NCBI GenBank assembly: GCA_039619475.1
Contig: CM077115.1
Span: 400,182,557 to 400,246,556 of the forward strand
Length of the DNA: 64,000 nt
From: Icerya purchasi
Lineage: Eukaryota; Arthropoda; Insecta; Hemiptera; Monophlebidae
Direction of reading: 5' to 3'
Shown here piece after piece: positions 1-11,573 of this stretch; position 1 is the first letter of the stretch; each line of letters opens with the position of its first letter. The notes beneath the pieces are model-generated. The model was not told the DNA's origin. It saw only the letters and a list, made by a program, of their open reading frames with translations, and did not search any database. The translations under genes and the position numbers were made by a program.

Positions 1-760
1 ATTGCACTTCTCTAGCTAAACTGTTTTCTTTACTATCTTTTGAAATAATGTAATTTTATATCTCTTCATCTGAAGAAGCCTTCGAGACTAGTCGTTTTCC
101 AAAATCATTTATTAAGAAGCAAAAAATCTTATTTTAAAGAGCAGCTTCAGCTAGGCAACGATTATCTAACCGATGATGGAGAAGCTTATATTTTTGACCT
201 ACAGTACCATGTATAGCTTCCACGACCCATCGAATCATCGTAACAGAGCGGGACCTATAAGCTTTTTCCGCAGACAATTGTTTTTGTCCTCTCTTCTATG
301 ATGATGGCATGAGAACACGATACTTTTCTTCTTCTAACTCCCGAAAGCCTCGATCGAGTACAAAAACATAATTTTCCTTGCACATCAGTTTCTTCCAATC
401 GCTTTCATTTGCATTCAAAATTTTATTCAAAATTTTAGTATCGTTTTATTTGGCATAAAATAGTCCCAAAACATCAACAATGTAACCGTCAGTAGTACAA
501 ATTGTAAATGGTTTACACAGAGGAACTTTTTTATAACCCGAATACGATTTTCTTTGGTATTCGTTGTTGGAACTCTTTTGGTGTCTTAAGTAAGTTCCAT
601 CAGCAACTAGCGCAAGATTAGCATCACTTATTTGAGAAGACTCTTTGAATGACTACAAATCAAGTCATCTCGGTTTGCGGTTTTTCAACCAAAACGGGAA
701 GGCAATATGTCCTTTTTAAAATAATTTAAAACAGAAAGTTGACTACAGCGCCAATATCAA
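1..760 (-). pseudogene. DDE transposase fragment (DDE_Tnp_4 / Harbinger-like)
   Basis: The minus strand holds disconnected pieces of a DDE-superfamily endonuclease. They include the DRGFR motif followed by a peptide near 250-330, then a KRGQKQLSAEKA-like block, then RSVTMIRWVVEA. These are the conserved C-terminal half of DDE_Tnp_4-type transposases, where SR-VT--RW-VE is the usual last catalytic block. The ADGTYLRHQ-type block, clear in the second copy near 53.85 kb, is also recognisable here near 560-620. Stops and frameshifts separate the blocks, so no active enzyme is encoded. Family assignment rests on remembered motif patterns, not on a search. Confidence 0.65.
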
Positions 761-1690
761 GTAAAATATATAGCTTCATGATTTTTATGATTTCTCAGAT
801 AACTATATATTTATATAATGGCCGATGGGTTGTCTTCATATAAGCCCCCTCCAAAAAAAAAATATACTTAATAGATACATCTTTAAACAATTTAATAAAT
901 TCACAAAAATAACCAGTGCGATTGGAAAAAACATCCTATAAAATGCTATATCAAAAGCGACTTAAATAATGTTTCTAGGTGAAAGTGTGTGGTTTGAAAT
1001 TAAAGTTCATTTCTGACATACAAATAAACGAAAAAAGTAGTCGACCATGTACTAAATGTATAGAAATATGATAATCAATCTTGAGAATCGGTATTAATAC
1101 ACGAAGCCGTTAGGACATTAATGATTGTTCAATAATGTGGTTTTTATTGGTTTCATAATATTTTACGATAAAGCGCCCCCACGGAAACAATTTTTACCAT
1201 CTTGGTAGTATAGGGTTACCAGGAAAGATTTAGAGGTTTGAATATGGTCAAAAAACAGAAAATATGCGGTTTTTAGGGGTTTTGAGTACGTTTCACCACT
1301 TTTAAAAATCCGAAAAAATTTACACATATTTTTACATAAAAAATGCATAAAATAATTTATTTTTAAAAATAAGTATGTTTTTGTTTTCGAGAAACCGAGT
1401 TTTAAAGTTTTTCAAACGCTATAAAAATTTGAATTTTGCGCCAAATTTTTTTTTTGAGTAGAACCATTTTGTAGAGCGTTGAATCCAACACAATTTGAAA
1501 GGAAAAAAAAATTTCCTACCTTGAAAACTGACCGAAATATTGTCACAAAATTGGACTTTATGGGGCCCTATGAGGGTTTAGAGGTCTAAAAATCTAGGAA
1601 CCGGCGTTTCCATTGATGCCGAACATAATGACTTAATTACTTTTCTAAATAATTTAGGGGGGCCGATTCGACCATTTTATCCGGCTAGCC
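1..1690 (-). mobile_element. Truncated DDE transposon, terminal part
   Basis: This is one end of a DNA transposon that runs off the window start. The stretch from about 290 to 1690 is closely similar, in the same orientation, to 53520-54935, where a fuller copy has long inverted termini. Both copies end in a shared terminal string (ATTTTATCCGGCTAG, near 1675-1690 and 54921-54935). The distal 700-800 bp is non-coding, and the inner part encodes a broken transposase on the minus strand. The left half of this copy is outside the window, so its target duplication cannot be checked. Confidence 0.75.
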
Positions 1691-2229
1691 CCCCTTCTTT
1701 GGTTCCTATTCTAAGGCGAATAAATAAGTGAATAAGTAAGAATTTTACTGGATGGTACATATTATAAATTACAACGGCAGAGCGGCCAAAAGGTAATTCG
1801 CCGGGTCATTAAAAAATAAATAAGTTACAGTAAATTTTTATATAACCGAAAAGCTCATTCCATGTAAAAAAAATAACTCCATGCGGTTAAAATTGTATGG
1901 TGAACAAATTAGTCCGGAATATTTTGATAAGTTACCCACTGCATTTATTTTGTAACATTTTTCTTCTTTCAGTTCCGTATTTATTTCTAACCGCCATCAG
2001 ACAGCTATAATCTTCGCAACACTTTCGAATACCCTGCACGCAATAATCCAATGCTAAACCAGCAACCAGACATTGCAACGCCATAAGCGGGCAATTAACA
2101 CCTATCGATGTCACCAAAAGTTCGAATGTCATCTTAAAATTCGTATAGTATGATATTTACTTTATCTCACTTAAACGTTTTGGAAAAATGGTATAAATCT
2201 TGGTAAATTAAAGTTAACGAATCCAAATG
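1691..2229. other. Intergenic, no feature seen
   Basis: AT-rich sequence between the transposon terminus and the Jockey fragment. I see no long open frame, repeat or RNA gene that I can support. Confidence 0.5.
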
Positions 2230-2848
2230 TACATAGGCTATTATTTACTTTGAAGAAAGTGGGAACAATAGCCCGGTAACAAAGTTAAATGAAAAAACAA
2301 TTCTAACTTTGAATAATGTAAAATATCTCGACTTACGTCTGGATCAAAAACTTACATGGAAAAATCATATAGATATGGTAGGCGGAAACAAATCTTAAAT
2401 TTCGCAATCTGTATTTGTTACTTAGTAAAAAGTCAATGCTATCGCTGGAAAAGTAAAATATTACTGTTCAAAGCTATCTTAAAACCTATGTGGTCTTATG
2501 GAATTTCCCTTTGGGGAACCGCAAGTAAATCAAATGTAGCGATCATCTAGCGAGTCCAATCGAAGATCCTACAATCAATAGTCGGTGTGGCATGGTATGT
2601 ATCGAGCGACGAGAGACACAAACATGTCCAAATAGTGACGGTTAAAGAACAGACTGAGGAATTCAAACTATATTACGTAGAACGGTTACGGAATACATGT
2701 CCAAATAGTGACGGTTAAAGAACAGACTGAGGAATTCAAACTATATTACGTAGAACGGTTACGGAATCACAGTAATCAGTTGCCACACATTCTCGTTGAA
2801 GATGGCATCCGATTCAAAAGACTAAAAGGAGTTGAATATAATTAATTA
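2230..2848 (+). pseudogene. Jockey-type LINE reverse transcriptase, C-terminal relic
   Basis: The plus strand encodes pieces of the thumb and C-terminal region of a Jockey-clade non-LTR reverse transcriptase. In order: a KYLDLRLDQKLTWKNHI block near 2315-2373, then in another frame KILLFKAILKPMWSYGISLW near 2455-2513, then SNVAII and a QSKIL block, then a tail ending RFKRLKGVEYN. The 'L D--L-W--HI' and 'LKP-W-YG--LWG-AS-SN' patterns are typical of this clade. There are frameshifts, an in-frame TAG after VAII and a 73-bp internal duplication, so it is dead. The catalytic palm (YADD) is absent, so the copy is 5'-truncated. Confidence 0.75.
2622..2767. repeat. 73-bp tandem duplication inside the LINE relic
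   Basis: Bases 2622-2694 are repeated exactly at 2695-2767. Because 73 is not a multiple of three, the duplication also shifts the frame of the LINE relic. Confidence 0.9.
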
Positions 2849-3089
2849 AATGTCCATATCAATAAAGAATGACGACCGCTGGGAAGCGTTTCATGAATTT
2901 ATGTATTGCGTAGCTTCTTAACATTGTCGCTTATTGTTTATTTTGAACAGGTTGCGCGTAGTTAAAAAAAAAAAAAATCACTCTCTCGGTAGGGTTATTT
3001 TTTGGACAGTATACAGCAATATGGCGCATCTTGGCGCTCTTCCCTTTGAAAAAATCATATCACCTCTGGCTCGTAAAAATCGCAGTACT

Positions 3090-3560
3090 GTCAGTAAGAT
3101 CTCATCAAGCCTATCCCGAACGGACAAACTCACCTACCTTCGTTAATATATTCGGACTAAATAAATGCCACATAGGAAATAATAACCTTACGTACTTCGA
3201 AAACACATCGACCATAATAAAAATCTGACACATTCCTCTTACCACCGGCAACCGACCAAACACACCCGTCGTCACAATATCAAGAGAACCTGACGGCTCA
3301 TAACTAGTCTTGGGACCCATCGACGGATGCGTACACGGCTTCGACATGCGACACAGATCACATTGACTAGGTACACGATTAATAATTCTTCCGCATCTGT
3401 AAAAAATAGCACGTGCCGGAAATTATTAAACGAGTGCACCACTGCCCGAGGTGCGCATAGAAACAGTGCCTCGACCTGCGTCGCCGGAATATGTAAACGC
3501 CAAACACTGCTAGCCGACTGACGAAAAAATAAAAAGTAAGTACCTGAGTCGAGGAAAACT
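3090..3560 (-). pseudogene. Gypsy-like retroelement integrase relic
   Basis: The minus strand carries an integrase remnant. A zinc-binding-like segment ends in RVPSQCDLCRMSKPC (3340-3390), preceded in another frame by VVHSFNNFRHV. It is followed by GPKTSYEPSGSLDIVTT, then GVFGRLPVVRGMCQIFIMVD and VFSKYVRL, ending near 3160. This matches the start of the retroviral-type integrase core (D-FG-LP--RG----I--V-D-FSK), which supplies strand transfer for LTR retrotransposons. The first catalytic Asp position appears as Gly (TTG instead of TTD). Frameshifts join the blocks, and no LTRs were found nearby, so this is a fragment. Gypsy rather than BEL is a judgement from the motif spacing. Confidence 0.65.
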
Positions 3561-3599
3561 GAAGCCGCACGCTTTTGCTGAAACTGGAGAAGAGCTCCA

Positions 3600-4784
3600 G
3601 TTAATAACAAGAATTATTTTTCCTCGTTATAATTTTAATTTTCAAATTAGACGCGTTAAAATTCATAACTTAACGGAACTGAAGTAACTGTAATTTGTTA
3701 ATAAACATTTACAACAGAATAATGAAATCCGGTCGATCTTCGGTGGGTGGGTGGGTGGTTGATGGGGGGAGGGGGGCAATTTAGCGGGCCGCTAAACAGG
3801 AGTGAGACCTCATTGTAAAAATGATAACATCCATTTTATTTAATAATAATCGATGCATGAACCATTTTTTAATGCATCCATATTTGCCGAGTTTATTAAC
3901 GGGAAAAAATACTTCACGTTCATTCTTTTGCAACGTGAGTACTACTTTTATTTTTATTATTCGTTTAGCTTTCGGTATTTCAACTCAATCCCGTTCAGTT
4001 CGAGTGCAGCGAAGATGAAATACAAAGATAATTCTACAAGAAACACGGGTGCAAACGTTTGGTAAGAAATTGAAGAGCCGCAAGTGTTCCGCATTTTTTA
4101 ATATTCTTCGCGATCAACTCCGGTGAGAAATTTCAACCACAATGAAATGTGTATTGCTAAAACCGTTAATTTGTTTTTTTTTATTTACTAGAAAATTGTT
4201 ATAATGATTCTCGAGAAAATATACTAGAAGATTGGAAGGTAAGCGTTCAATCGAATTATTGTTAAAACAGTATTTCAAGGAAGATGATCAATTTTAACTA
4301 AAAGAAATAAATTTTCCTACAGACCAAGAGGATTAGCCGATTCTTGATCATTCATTAGCAATTTTTACTTTTGCGTATTTGATCAGCATCTGTTTCTGAG
4401 AGATTCGGGAAGCCATAAAAAAATACTACCTGTATTTAGATCACTCGAAGACAACCATCGATAAAAATGATTTTCTAGGCTGTTGCAAGAGGTAGCACCT
4501 ACTCTTGATGGTCAATATAGTAGACGGAAGCCGAACTTTACAAGAAGCGTATAATGATTAAGAATAAGTTGAAAAACTTGACAGAAAAAAATAGATCTAA
4601 AATTAACAACAAATATTTAAAGAAATTAGGGCTAAAATAAAATGAAAACAAATAAAATCCTACTAATTGTAAGTATTTAGCATATATTTTCTCGTAGCCA
4701 TTCTACAAACTACAATAATTAAAAAAAGATTATTATTCACTATGATCGAAATAAGTTTTATTGAATATCTGTGTATTTTATAGA
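3600..4784. other. Intergenic with a G-rich tract
   Basis: No gene is supported. At 3741-3776 the plus strand is a run of G blocks (GGTGGGTGGGTGGGTGG, then GGGGGG-A-GGGGGG) that could form a G-quadruplex. The short open frames at 3821-4065 look like chance. Confidence 0.5.
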
Positions 4785-4958
4785 TGCGAAAATGAAAAAT
4801 ATTCAAATTAAAATTTTGAATGGACTTCGCAAAAAACCAAAATAAACACCCTTTATCTTTCTCGGTTTGAATCGAAACTATTACAAATGCAGGCAGTTGT
4901 GTACCATTCCGCGACCGTTCTCTGAACCAGCAATAGGTTCCAAAAGCTACAATTGCAT
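4785..4958 (-). pseudogene. Exon-like relic related to the 25.8-29.3 kb array
   Basis: On the minus strand an acceptor-like motif (TTTTCTTCGATTACAG at 4959-4974) is followed by a frame starting NCSFWNLLLVQRTVAEWY, open for about 33 codons before a stop. This unit has the same layout as the repeated exon relics at 25.85-29.35 kb: the same acceptor string, similar length, and the same 'GAATATTTTTC' near the distal end. Its donor is not recognisable. The resemblance is by eye, so the assignment is tentative. Confidence 0.35.
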
Positions 4959-7294
4959 CTGTAATCGAAGAAAATAGGTGATGTCAAAATACCTGCAATT
5001 AAGAATACTATATTGAATTACCTGAACTAAAATTGGGTTTTCAACATTATTTTCCACATTATATTTCGTTTTAAAAAACATCCATTACTTCAAACGATGG
5101 ATAACCGCATATTTATTCGTCGGCTTTAAATAGGCCGCATTATAAACACAGACTTTACATATTTTCGGGCAACCGTAATGTAGTATATGTTTTAAATTGA
5201 ACTGTCAAGGAATAATCAAAAGGAAGAAAAATACTACTTCACCCTATTCGAAACAATTTTTATTAAATAAAATTTTACATTACCTCAACTATAGAATATT
5301 TTCAATATTTTGTCCAACCCTCCGGTAGTCTGCGAGCGTTATGAGTAAATTTTATAAATTTATCTCGACATTAGCAGAGTTGGAAAATTAGAATGTGTGT
5401 CGTTTTTATAAGATTTTTCACATTATATGCTTCTATGGACAATAATAAATTGTATACGTTGATGGCAAAGTGATGAAGGAAATTGGCCGGCTCGTATTTA
5501 AATTTCGAAAGTAATTAAGGAAAGCAAAGTTAACTTTTTCTGGCCTAAAATTAAACTCATCACCGAAAATGGCTAGTTCATTTCTCTAACCCAGTGATTC
5601 TCAATATTCTGCTTCATCGTCGCGAACCGATAAAAACTTGCGATCACTTCATCGGTAAAAAATGAGACGGACTAGTTCCACATTAGAACAAATTTTTCGC
5701 AATAAGGATAGTTTTATATGCAACGTCACATATGTTTTTCGTGTTATTTTGTTGCCCAGCGAAGTCGTTTTGTTAACTGATTTTATCGGATCTTTAAATC
5801 ATTAGCGAATATAAGAAATTTCGAACATATATTATTTGTGACATTTTAAATTAATATGTAAGGTGAGTACGTGCATGAATTCACATAGACAACCATATGA
5901 AAAATACAGAAAAATTACTACTTCACCCATACAAGCATATACGTAAAGTTTGAGTTCCCAGTTAAGTACTGATTTTATTTACAGAATGTTGCAAGACTAG
6001 AAAATAAAACAAAAACAAAAACGCGTACACCATTACAAAATAATTTTTGTACTAATTTTTTGCCGTTATCGGAATAAAATTATAATTTTAAGATAATTCA
6101 CGAGTTAAAAATAGTTGAATTTTCTTCGGTGTATTTTTTTTTTTTTTTTTATTGTACTTGTTTGATAAATTTTAATTTCTCGCTGTTTTATTTTTCATCA
6201 AAAAATTATGCAGTTGTCTCGCTGATCTAAATTGTATACTTACTTGTACGATTTATCGAATATCCAAGTGATCGGTTATTAGTTACCAGCTGGTACGCAC
6301 CAGTTGGCTTCCTGCCGGTTACACAAGCTGGTAAGTACCACCGAGAAACAATTACAAGTTGGTTTCCGCCCGCGCGGTCAAATCATATTAAAGCCACATA
6401 AAAATTTCCTTTGATTCTTCCAATCAATAGTTTTAGAATTTACCTGTAACTACATCTGTTAAGAGAGCAGTATCATCAACTGCGTTCAATAAGTTTATTT
6501 CATATTATATAATTCGAATTGGAGAGATCCCCAACATTAACCTCATAATTTAATGATTTTTCCGCTGTTTTCAAATTCAATAACAATGTTCAATTAACAA
6601 AAACTTACCAGTTATTTATCATGACTGTTCAGAATGATACAATATAAGAATGAAAAAATCGTCTTTTGTAACTTACATGAAAAAAGAAAAAAAAAAAACT
6701 ACGTAAAATTTTTTTTTGGTGAAAAATTATTTGAAAGTCTTGTCGTTGTCGGCCAGTTAAAAAATACGTGTCTTGCGACTGTTTTTTGATCGTTTAGAAA
6801 AGGTACGTCTAGAAAAGTTTTCTTCTTATCAATGTAAACAAAATCTACGGCTTTTAGATGATAACTCTATATATGTTTTGTTTTCATCATACAAAATACA
6901 TTCAAAATGTCTGCTGGTTCATTAAATTATATACTATATTTTTTTTATCTTACATTATTTTAATAAAATTATAGATTGAAAAACTCTAAAAAGCGGAAAA
7001 ATTTAAATTCTTTTACAATATTAGCGCCTAAGAGTGAGAATAGATATGGACATTAATAATTTCAATTCGAAATAAAACATGGGGTGATTTTATCGGTAGT
7101 CATGTAGTCCTCCCTCAACCCAAATGTAAATTTTATTTTTAATTTTTTAGTCTTGAAGGAAATGAAACAGAAGCATCTTATTTGATTACCAAGAATAATT
7201 TTCGGCGTTTAACCAAAAGCTACGATTACGCTATTCCTGTGCGCCTATAGTTCACCCTTTCCGTAAATTCAACAACACAATACAGCACAATCTA
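4959..7294. other. Intergenic, possible further array remnants
   Basis: AT-rich with no long frame. Two minus-strand donor-like strings (rc of ATTACCTGAA near 5018 and ATTACCTCAA near 5281) resemble the junction motif of the exon-relic array, but no peptide can be followed. From 5470 to 7290 I see nothing else I can support. Confidence 0.35.
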
Positions 7295-7699
7295 AATCCA
7301 TTTTCTCCGACTTCCCGACGTTCGAATGATTTGAAATTTTTACTAATTACTAAAACCCGAGGACAATGCAATATTACGATGCAGACGAAAAGCACCTGCA
7401 CCCATAAATAAATTTAAAAAAATGTAAATATTTGTAAACGGAATAATTTTTATTTCCCGTGAAAACACGGCGGCTTACGAAAGCAACGGATCCTCAGCCA
7501 GTCTAATGAGACGGCTGAGGATGCTTCCGTCAAGCCGCTGTGTTTTCGCTGGAAACAAAAAATATTCCGTTTATAAATATTTACATTATTTTACTTTATT
7601 TTGCGGGTGTAGATGATTTTTTTTCTACATCATAATATTGCATTGCCATCGGGTTTTGACAAATCATTTAGACGTCGGGAAGTGGGTGAAAAATGGATT
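7295..7699. repeat. 405-bp imperfect palindrome (fold-back or MITE)
   Basis: Two arms of about 195 bp face each other around a centre near 7497. The outer ends read AATCCATTTT.. and its complement, both arms share ACTTCCCGACGT, CAATGCAATATTA and a TAAACGGAATA block, and the inner stem contains GGCTGAGGAT/ATCCTCAGCC. No open frame and no clear target duplication are visible. It lies only about 30 bp outside the target duplication of the 16-kb palindrome. Confidence 0.85.
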
Positions 7700-7729
7700 C
7701 CGAAATTCCATTGCAGACATATAAAGTTA

Positions 7730-7735
7730 CCCCAG
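7730..7735. repeat. Left 6-bp target-site duplication (CCCCAG)
   Basis: CCCCAG immediately precedes the first base of the 16-kb inverted-repeat element and recurs exactly after its last base at 23812-23817. Confidence 0.88.
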
Positions 7736-8400
7736 AGTAGTGTATAAATGGGGCAGCTGGGGCGTCTGACGTCACCAACCACAATTTGTCCCCCCGGTGC
7801 TCAAAACTCACCCCAATTTATCCCCCGGTGCTCAAAATTCACCCCAATTTGTCCCCCGGTGCTCAAAACTCACCCCAATTTGTGTCCAGATGTCCAAAAT
7901 TCACCCAAATTTATGTCCAGGTGCTAAAAATTAACCCCAATTTCTCTTTTAGAGCCCAAAGTTACCCCAAGTTTCCCCCGATTTCCCCGATTTCCCCCAT
8001 TTTCCCCGAGGTAGGTGCCCCCGAGTGTCCAGGTTTCCCCCAATTTTCCAGGGCAGCTGCTGAAATTTCACCCCAAATTCTCATCCAGGTGCTCAAAACT
8101 CACCCCAATTTGTGTCCAGATGTCCAAAATTCACCCAAATTTATGTCCAGGTGCTAAAAATTAACCCCAATTTCTCTTTTAGAGCCCAAAGTTACCCCAA
8201 GTTTCCCCTGATTTTAAGGATTTCCTCCGAGTTCCCCCCCCCCAATTTTCCTGGACAGTTCCGCTAATTCGATCCCTAATTCCCATCAAGGTAGACAAAA
8301 TCCACCCCAATTAGCATACAGGTGCTGAAAGTTCACCCCAATTTGTATCCATATGGTTAAAATTCACCCAAGTTTCCCCAAAATTTCTTCAAATTTTCAC
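7736..8400 (+). repeat. C-rich subterminal repeats, left arm
   Basis: From about 7790 to 8360, units near 30 bp with the theme CACCCCAATTTGTCCCCCGG-TGCTCAAAA recur with variation. A block of about 118 bp at 7861-7978 is repeated almost exactly at 8092-8209 (231 bp apart). An open frame of over 120 codons across the block (7786-8157) has a Pro/Ser/Gln repeat composition that simply follows the DNA repeat, so I do not call it a gene. Subterminal repeats next to transposon ends often bind the transposition or replication proteins; that role here is inference. Confidence 0.8.
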
Positions 8401-10427
8401 GATTCTCCGTTCATACTGCTATCTGTAAATGCGCTCGCACCGTTTCCACACATATATTCAACATAGCCTTAGCCGCCATGAAAGTGTACTCGCTTTCCCA
8501 TACCCGTGCCTTCTATCATCATGTGTATGTATTATACATGACTCTTCGTGTAATATATGTAGCATACTTTTTAATTTTCATTTTTCGAGGTTGGGAGGGG
8601 TAAAATTTTGCCAGAGTGATAAAAACGTTTGAATCTCAACACTTAGAACCCAAATTTTAAAGGAATTTTCCGAGTCGTGCTCCGTTCCGACATTTTTTTT
8701 TTTTTAAATTTTATTTTTAAAGAAAATATTTGATCGTTCCATCAGTCGAATGAGAGCGGGCGAGTATGCTGCTATGAGATGTATTACGTAAGCCCGACCG
8801 CGGCTGTAATGGAAATATTTAAATGTTCAAGCAACTAGTTGAAACTGTCACCAGGTGAGGTGAATTCCAGTCGTTCGTTCGAAATTAACTAGCCGATCAT
8901 CTATGCTCACTCTCATACGCCACCGATAGAAACCTGTTCACGATCGCTACACGTTCACACACGCACACATATACACCGCCACCTGATATATATTTTTCGT
9001 CTTTTTCCGCTTCCGATCTTATACTTAATCCATTGATTTTTTTTTTTTTTTATTTTTACGTATTCTCTGTTCATTGCAAAAGCACACCGTCCATTCTTGC
9101 ACACATATCAAGCATTGAGTTAACCTGTACAAAGGTACACTGTACTATTCCATGCACGCTCCGTCACCACCGAAATAAACACCGCGATATCACACACACA
9201 CACACACATACACACCACCACTTCGTACATATTTTATTTTCGAGTCAAAATATTATAGAATTAGCCTAACTATATTTTTCTTTTACGCTTCTGTTTATTT
9301 CTTCTGTTTTGTTTCTCCGATTCTAAAAATTAATCTGTCAATGTATTAGCCACTCTTTCATTCGCACATAATGTTCCCTCGCACTCATCTGCTACCAGTA
9401 GTTCTCTTGTCGTTCATAATAACTTTTTCAAGTCTAATATTATAGAATCAGCCTAATTATATTTTTTTCGCTTCCAATCATTTCCTCCGTCCGTTGATAA
9501 TTTTCTTATTTTATTTTTTCTCAGGTTCTAAAAATAAATCCATTGATATCTTCACTAGTATGATTGCGTAAACATCTTCTAACGGTATTCCTCATATTGT
9601 TCATAATAATTTTTCATGTCTATGTATTATGGAATTAGTCTAAAATATATTTTTTCCCCTCTAAAGTCTTTTTCCAATCGTAAGTATTCAAAAATTAATT
9701 CGAGTATATTTTTATTTAACGCTGTTTCATATTTTCCCTCTCCCCTATCCACCCTACACAAATTTAAATTCTTTTCTATTATTTTTCATGAGTACATCCC
9801 CCCCCCCCCGAAACTACAGTGAATCCATACCATTCATTCCCACGCATCCATCTGCTAACAATGATTTTCTCATCATTCATAATAATTTTTTTCGAATCTG
9901 TTAGTTTAAGATTATTTCATTTTTTTTCAAACTCTAAATATTTTTTTTTTTTTTTCAACATCTTCCATATTTTCCCCCAATATGCCCGCATACGCTCATA
10001 ATTCAAAGGTACTCTGCTTATTTCCTTGCATGAATGTTGCTATGTCGTTGATTTCGATCTTGTGTCAAGGTCATCGAGTCTGCCCGGATCTTCTCCTTCA
10101 TATCTTTTGTAGAAAAACCGGTTGACATGTACACACCTACACACAAACACCCATAACCTAAAGATCACCTGTAAATTTCGTTCATTTGTGTATGCAACCA
10201 GCTTTCACCAAAGGAATGTGGTTTTTCTGGTGCAACCCGCCCTCTTCAAAGACATGCATCGAGCTAGAATCTCGAAAGGATCTGTTCAGGCAGTCAGTAT
10301 TAGTGTTACATTAAACGTGTAGAATTTGTTGAAGCTGTGTTCTTCACGCATTAATAAAAGTTTGCTCTAACATTAAAAGTAATAATTTTCTACATTCTTA
10401 GTAAAAAGTTAAAAATATTATTCAAAC
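8401..10427 (+). other. T/C-rich zone with ~187-bp spaced repeats, upstream of the 282-codon gene
   Basis: No gene is supported. A motif like CGTTCATAATAA-TTTTTC, 15-25 bp before ATAGAATTAGCCTAA-TATATTTTT, recurs at about 9225, 9412, 9598 and (weaker) 9876. There is a (CA)n tract at 9193-9209 and a run of ten C at 9799-9808. The last 100 bp before the gene is A/T-rich with TTAATAAAAG at 10350; any promoter role is unproven. Confidence 0.55.
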
Positions 10428-11276
10428 ATGAATAACAATACCGATTCGATTGATATTAAAGTCGACGAATTTATTCAGAATTCATTTTCGAGTGATAGTG
10501 TCTCGCATACAACTTCATCACCTCAATCACAGCAATCAGATGATGGTTATACAGCAGAAGGATCAACATCTTCTGTACATAATATCATTGGTCCTGTATT
10601 ATTATCAGAACAAGCAGATATAGCGGAATATTTTGTAGATATCAGCATCCATATAGATTGTGATTATGGTTTTCGAGTAACCGAACTAGCAATGATTGAT
10701 ATGTCTGGTGGAAAGTGTTTGCATACACTGTATAAGCCAAGCAGAGCATGGCATTCATCAAAAACGCCACATTTACAATGTTCTTCGATGAGTCATCACT
10801 TGAAAAATCCTTCATTATTTCCCTGTCGGGAAGAAACATTTATGGCACGCGATATATTCACGATAATATCTCAAAAACCGAGAGCTCGCATATATATTTT
10901 AACGGTATATGCTAAACTTATACTAATGGAACTTAACGAAAAGTCTGAATTGTTGAGTGATTTAGACTATGGAATCGTTAATATGGATAAAGTCTTTCGA
11001 CTACATAGTATTCAGAATCTACATGAAGAGTATTTTGATATAAGCAATTTGATAACCTGTAAACATCATAATGAGAATGATAGTTTTCATTGTGCAGCGA
11101 AAAACGTTATGGTAATGAAGGCCTGGTACGATCATGTTTTCCATCCGCTGAAGCTTATGAATAATCTCAATATAAATGATTTAAGTCAGTTGTTCATTAC
11201 AGCCACCAAAGAAATGATAATTACATTATTTCCAAGTTGTGCTGGAGACATTTATGCATTTCTACAGATAGATTAA
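10428..11276 (+). CDS. Unrecognised 282-aa protein, left-arm copy
   Basis: The only sizeable gene in the arm. ATG follows AAAC (A at -3), a reasonable start, with no longer frame upstream. The first 60 residues are Ser/Asp/Gln-rich and probably disordered. From residue 66 a folded-looking part begins: AEYFVDISIHID (66-77), ELAMIDMSGGKCLHTLYKP (86-104), a hydrophobic helix-like stretch (155-170), then CKHHNENDSFHCAAKNV (211-227). The order 'VDI- / ELA--D--G---HTL-KP / H-A---' vaguely recalls a DEDDh (DnaQ-like) exonuclease with two key acidic positions replaced (Ser after DI, Asn at the last motif). C211, H213/214, H221 and C222 could bind zinc. This is a weak hint only. Downstream, reading continues in another frame as a decayed tail, so the present protein may be C-terminally truncated. 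Confidence 0.7.
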   Translation: MNNNTDSIDIKVDEFIQNSFSSDSVSHTTSSPQSQQSDDGYTAEGSTSSVHNIIGPVLLSEQADIAEYFVDISIHIDCDYGFRVTELAMIDMSGGKCLHTLYKPSRAWHSSKTPHLQCSSMSHHLKNPSLFPCREETFMARDIFTIISQKPRARIYILTVYAKLILMELNEKSELLSDLDYGIVNMDKVFRLHSIQNLHEEYFDISNLITCKHHNENDSFHCAAKNVMVMKAWYDHVFHPLKLMNNLNINDLSQLFITATKEMIITLFPSCAGDIYAFLQID

Positions 11277-11573
11277 AACCGGATGATATGATAAAATCAC
11301 TTCTACCATGTTACGAGCATGAGCATGATGAAGAATTCGTCCATGAGGTGTGTTGATCAATAGAGCAACAGGTAGAAAACCTAGTAGTTTACGAGACACA
11401 GCATGTTCAAAGAAAAAAAACGAACTAGCACAAGCAGATCAGAGTTGCAACATACGAGTGGGAGATATATTCTCGAGAACAACAGCTTGATTATAAAAAA
11501 CGTCGAAGATACATGTATCTATCTGTGAACAATTATCACATCAAACATAAAAAGGTTGACTAAAAGATTATTA
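11275..11573 (+). pseudogene. Frameshifted, stop-interrupted tail after the 282-codon gene (left)
   Basis: Immediately after the stop, an overlapping frame looks coding for about 100 codons. It begins RLKPDDMIKSLLPCYEHEHD, is broken by a TGA after a HEVC peptide and a TAG after QRKKTN, and resumes as QIRVATYEWEIYSREQQLDY to YHIKHKKVD and a stop. The charged, Tyr-rich composition resembles a real protein tail. The right arm carries the same two stops, so these lesions arose before the arms were duplicated or were copied between them. Confidence 0.5.

Noticed and set aside
7786..8157. Open frame of over 120 codons in the subterminal repeats (and mirror 23390-23785)
   Set aside because: Its Pro/Ser/Gln repeats follow the ~30-bp DNA repeat; no start context or domain. 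Treated as non-coding.
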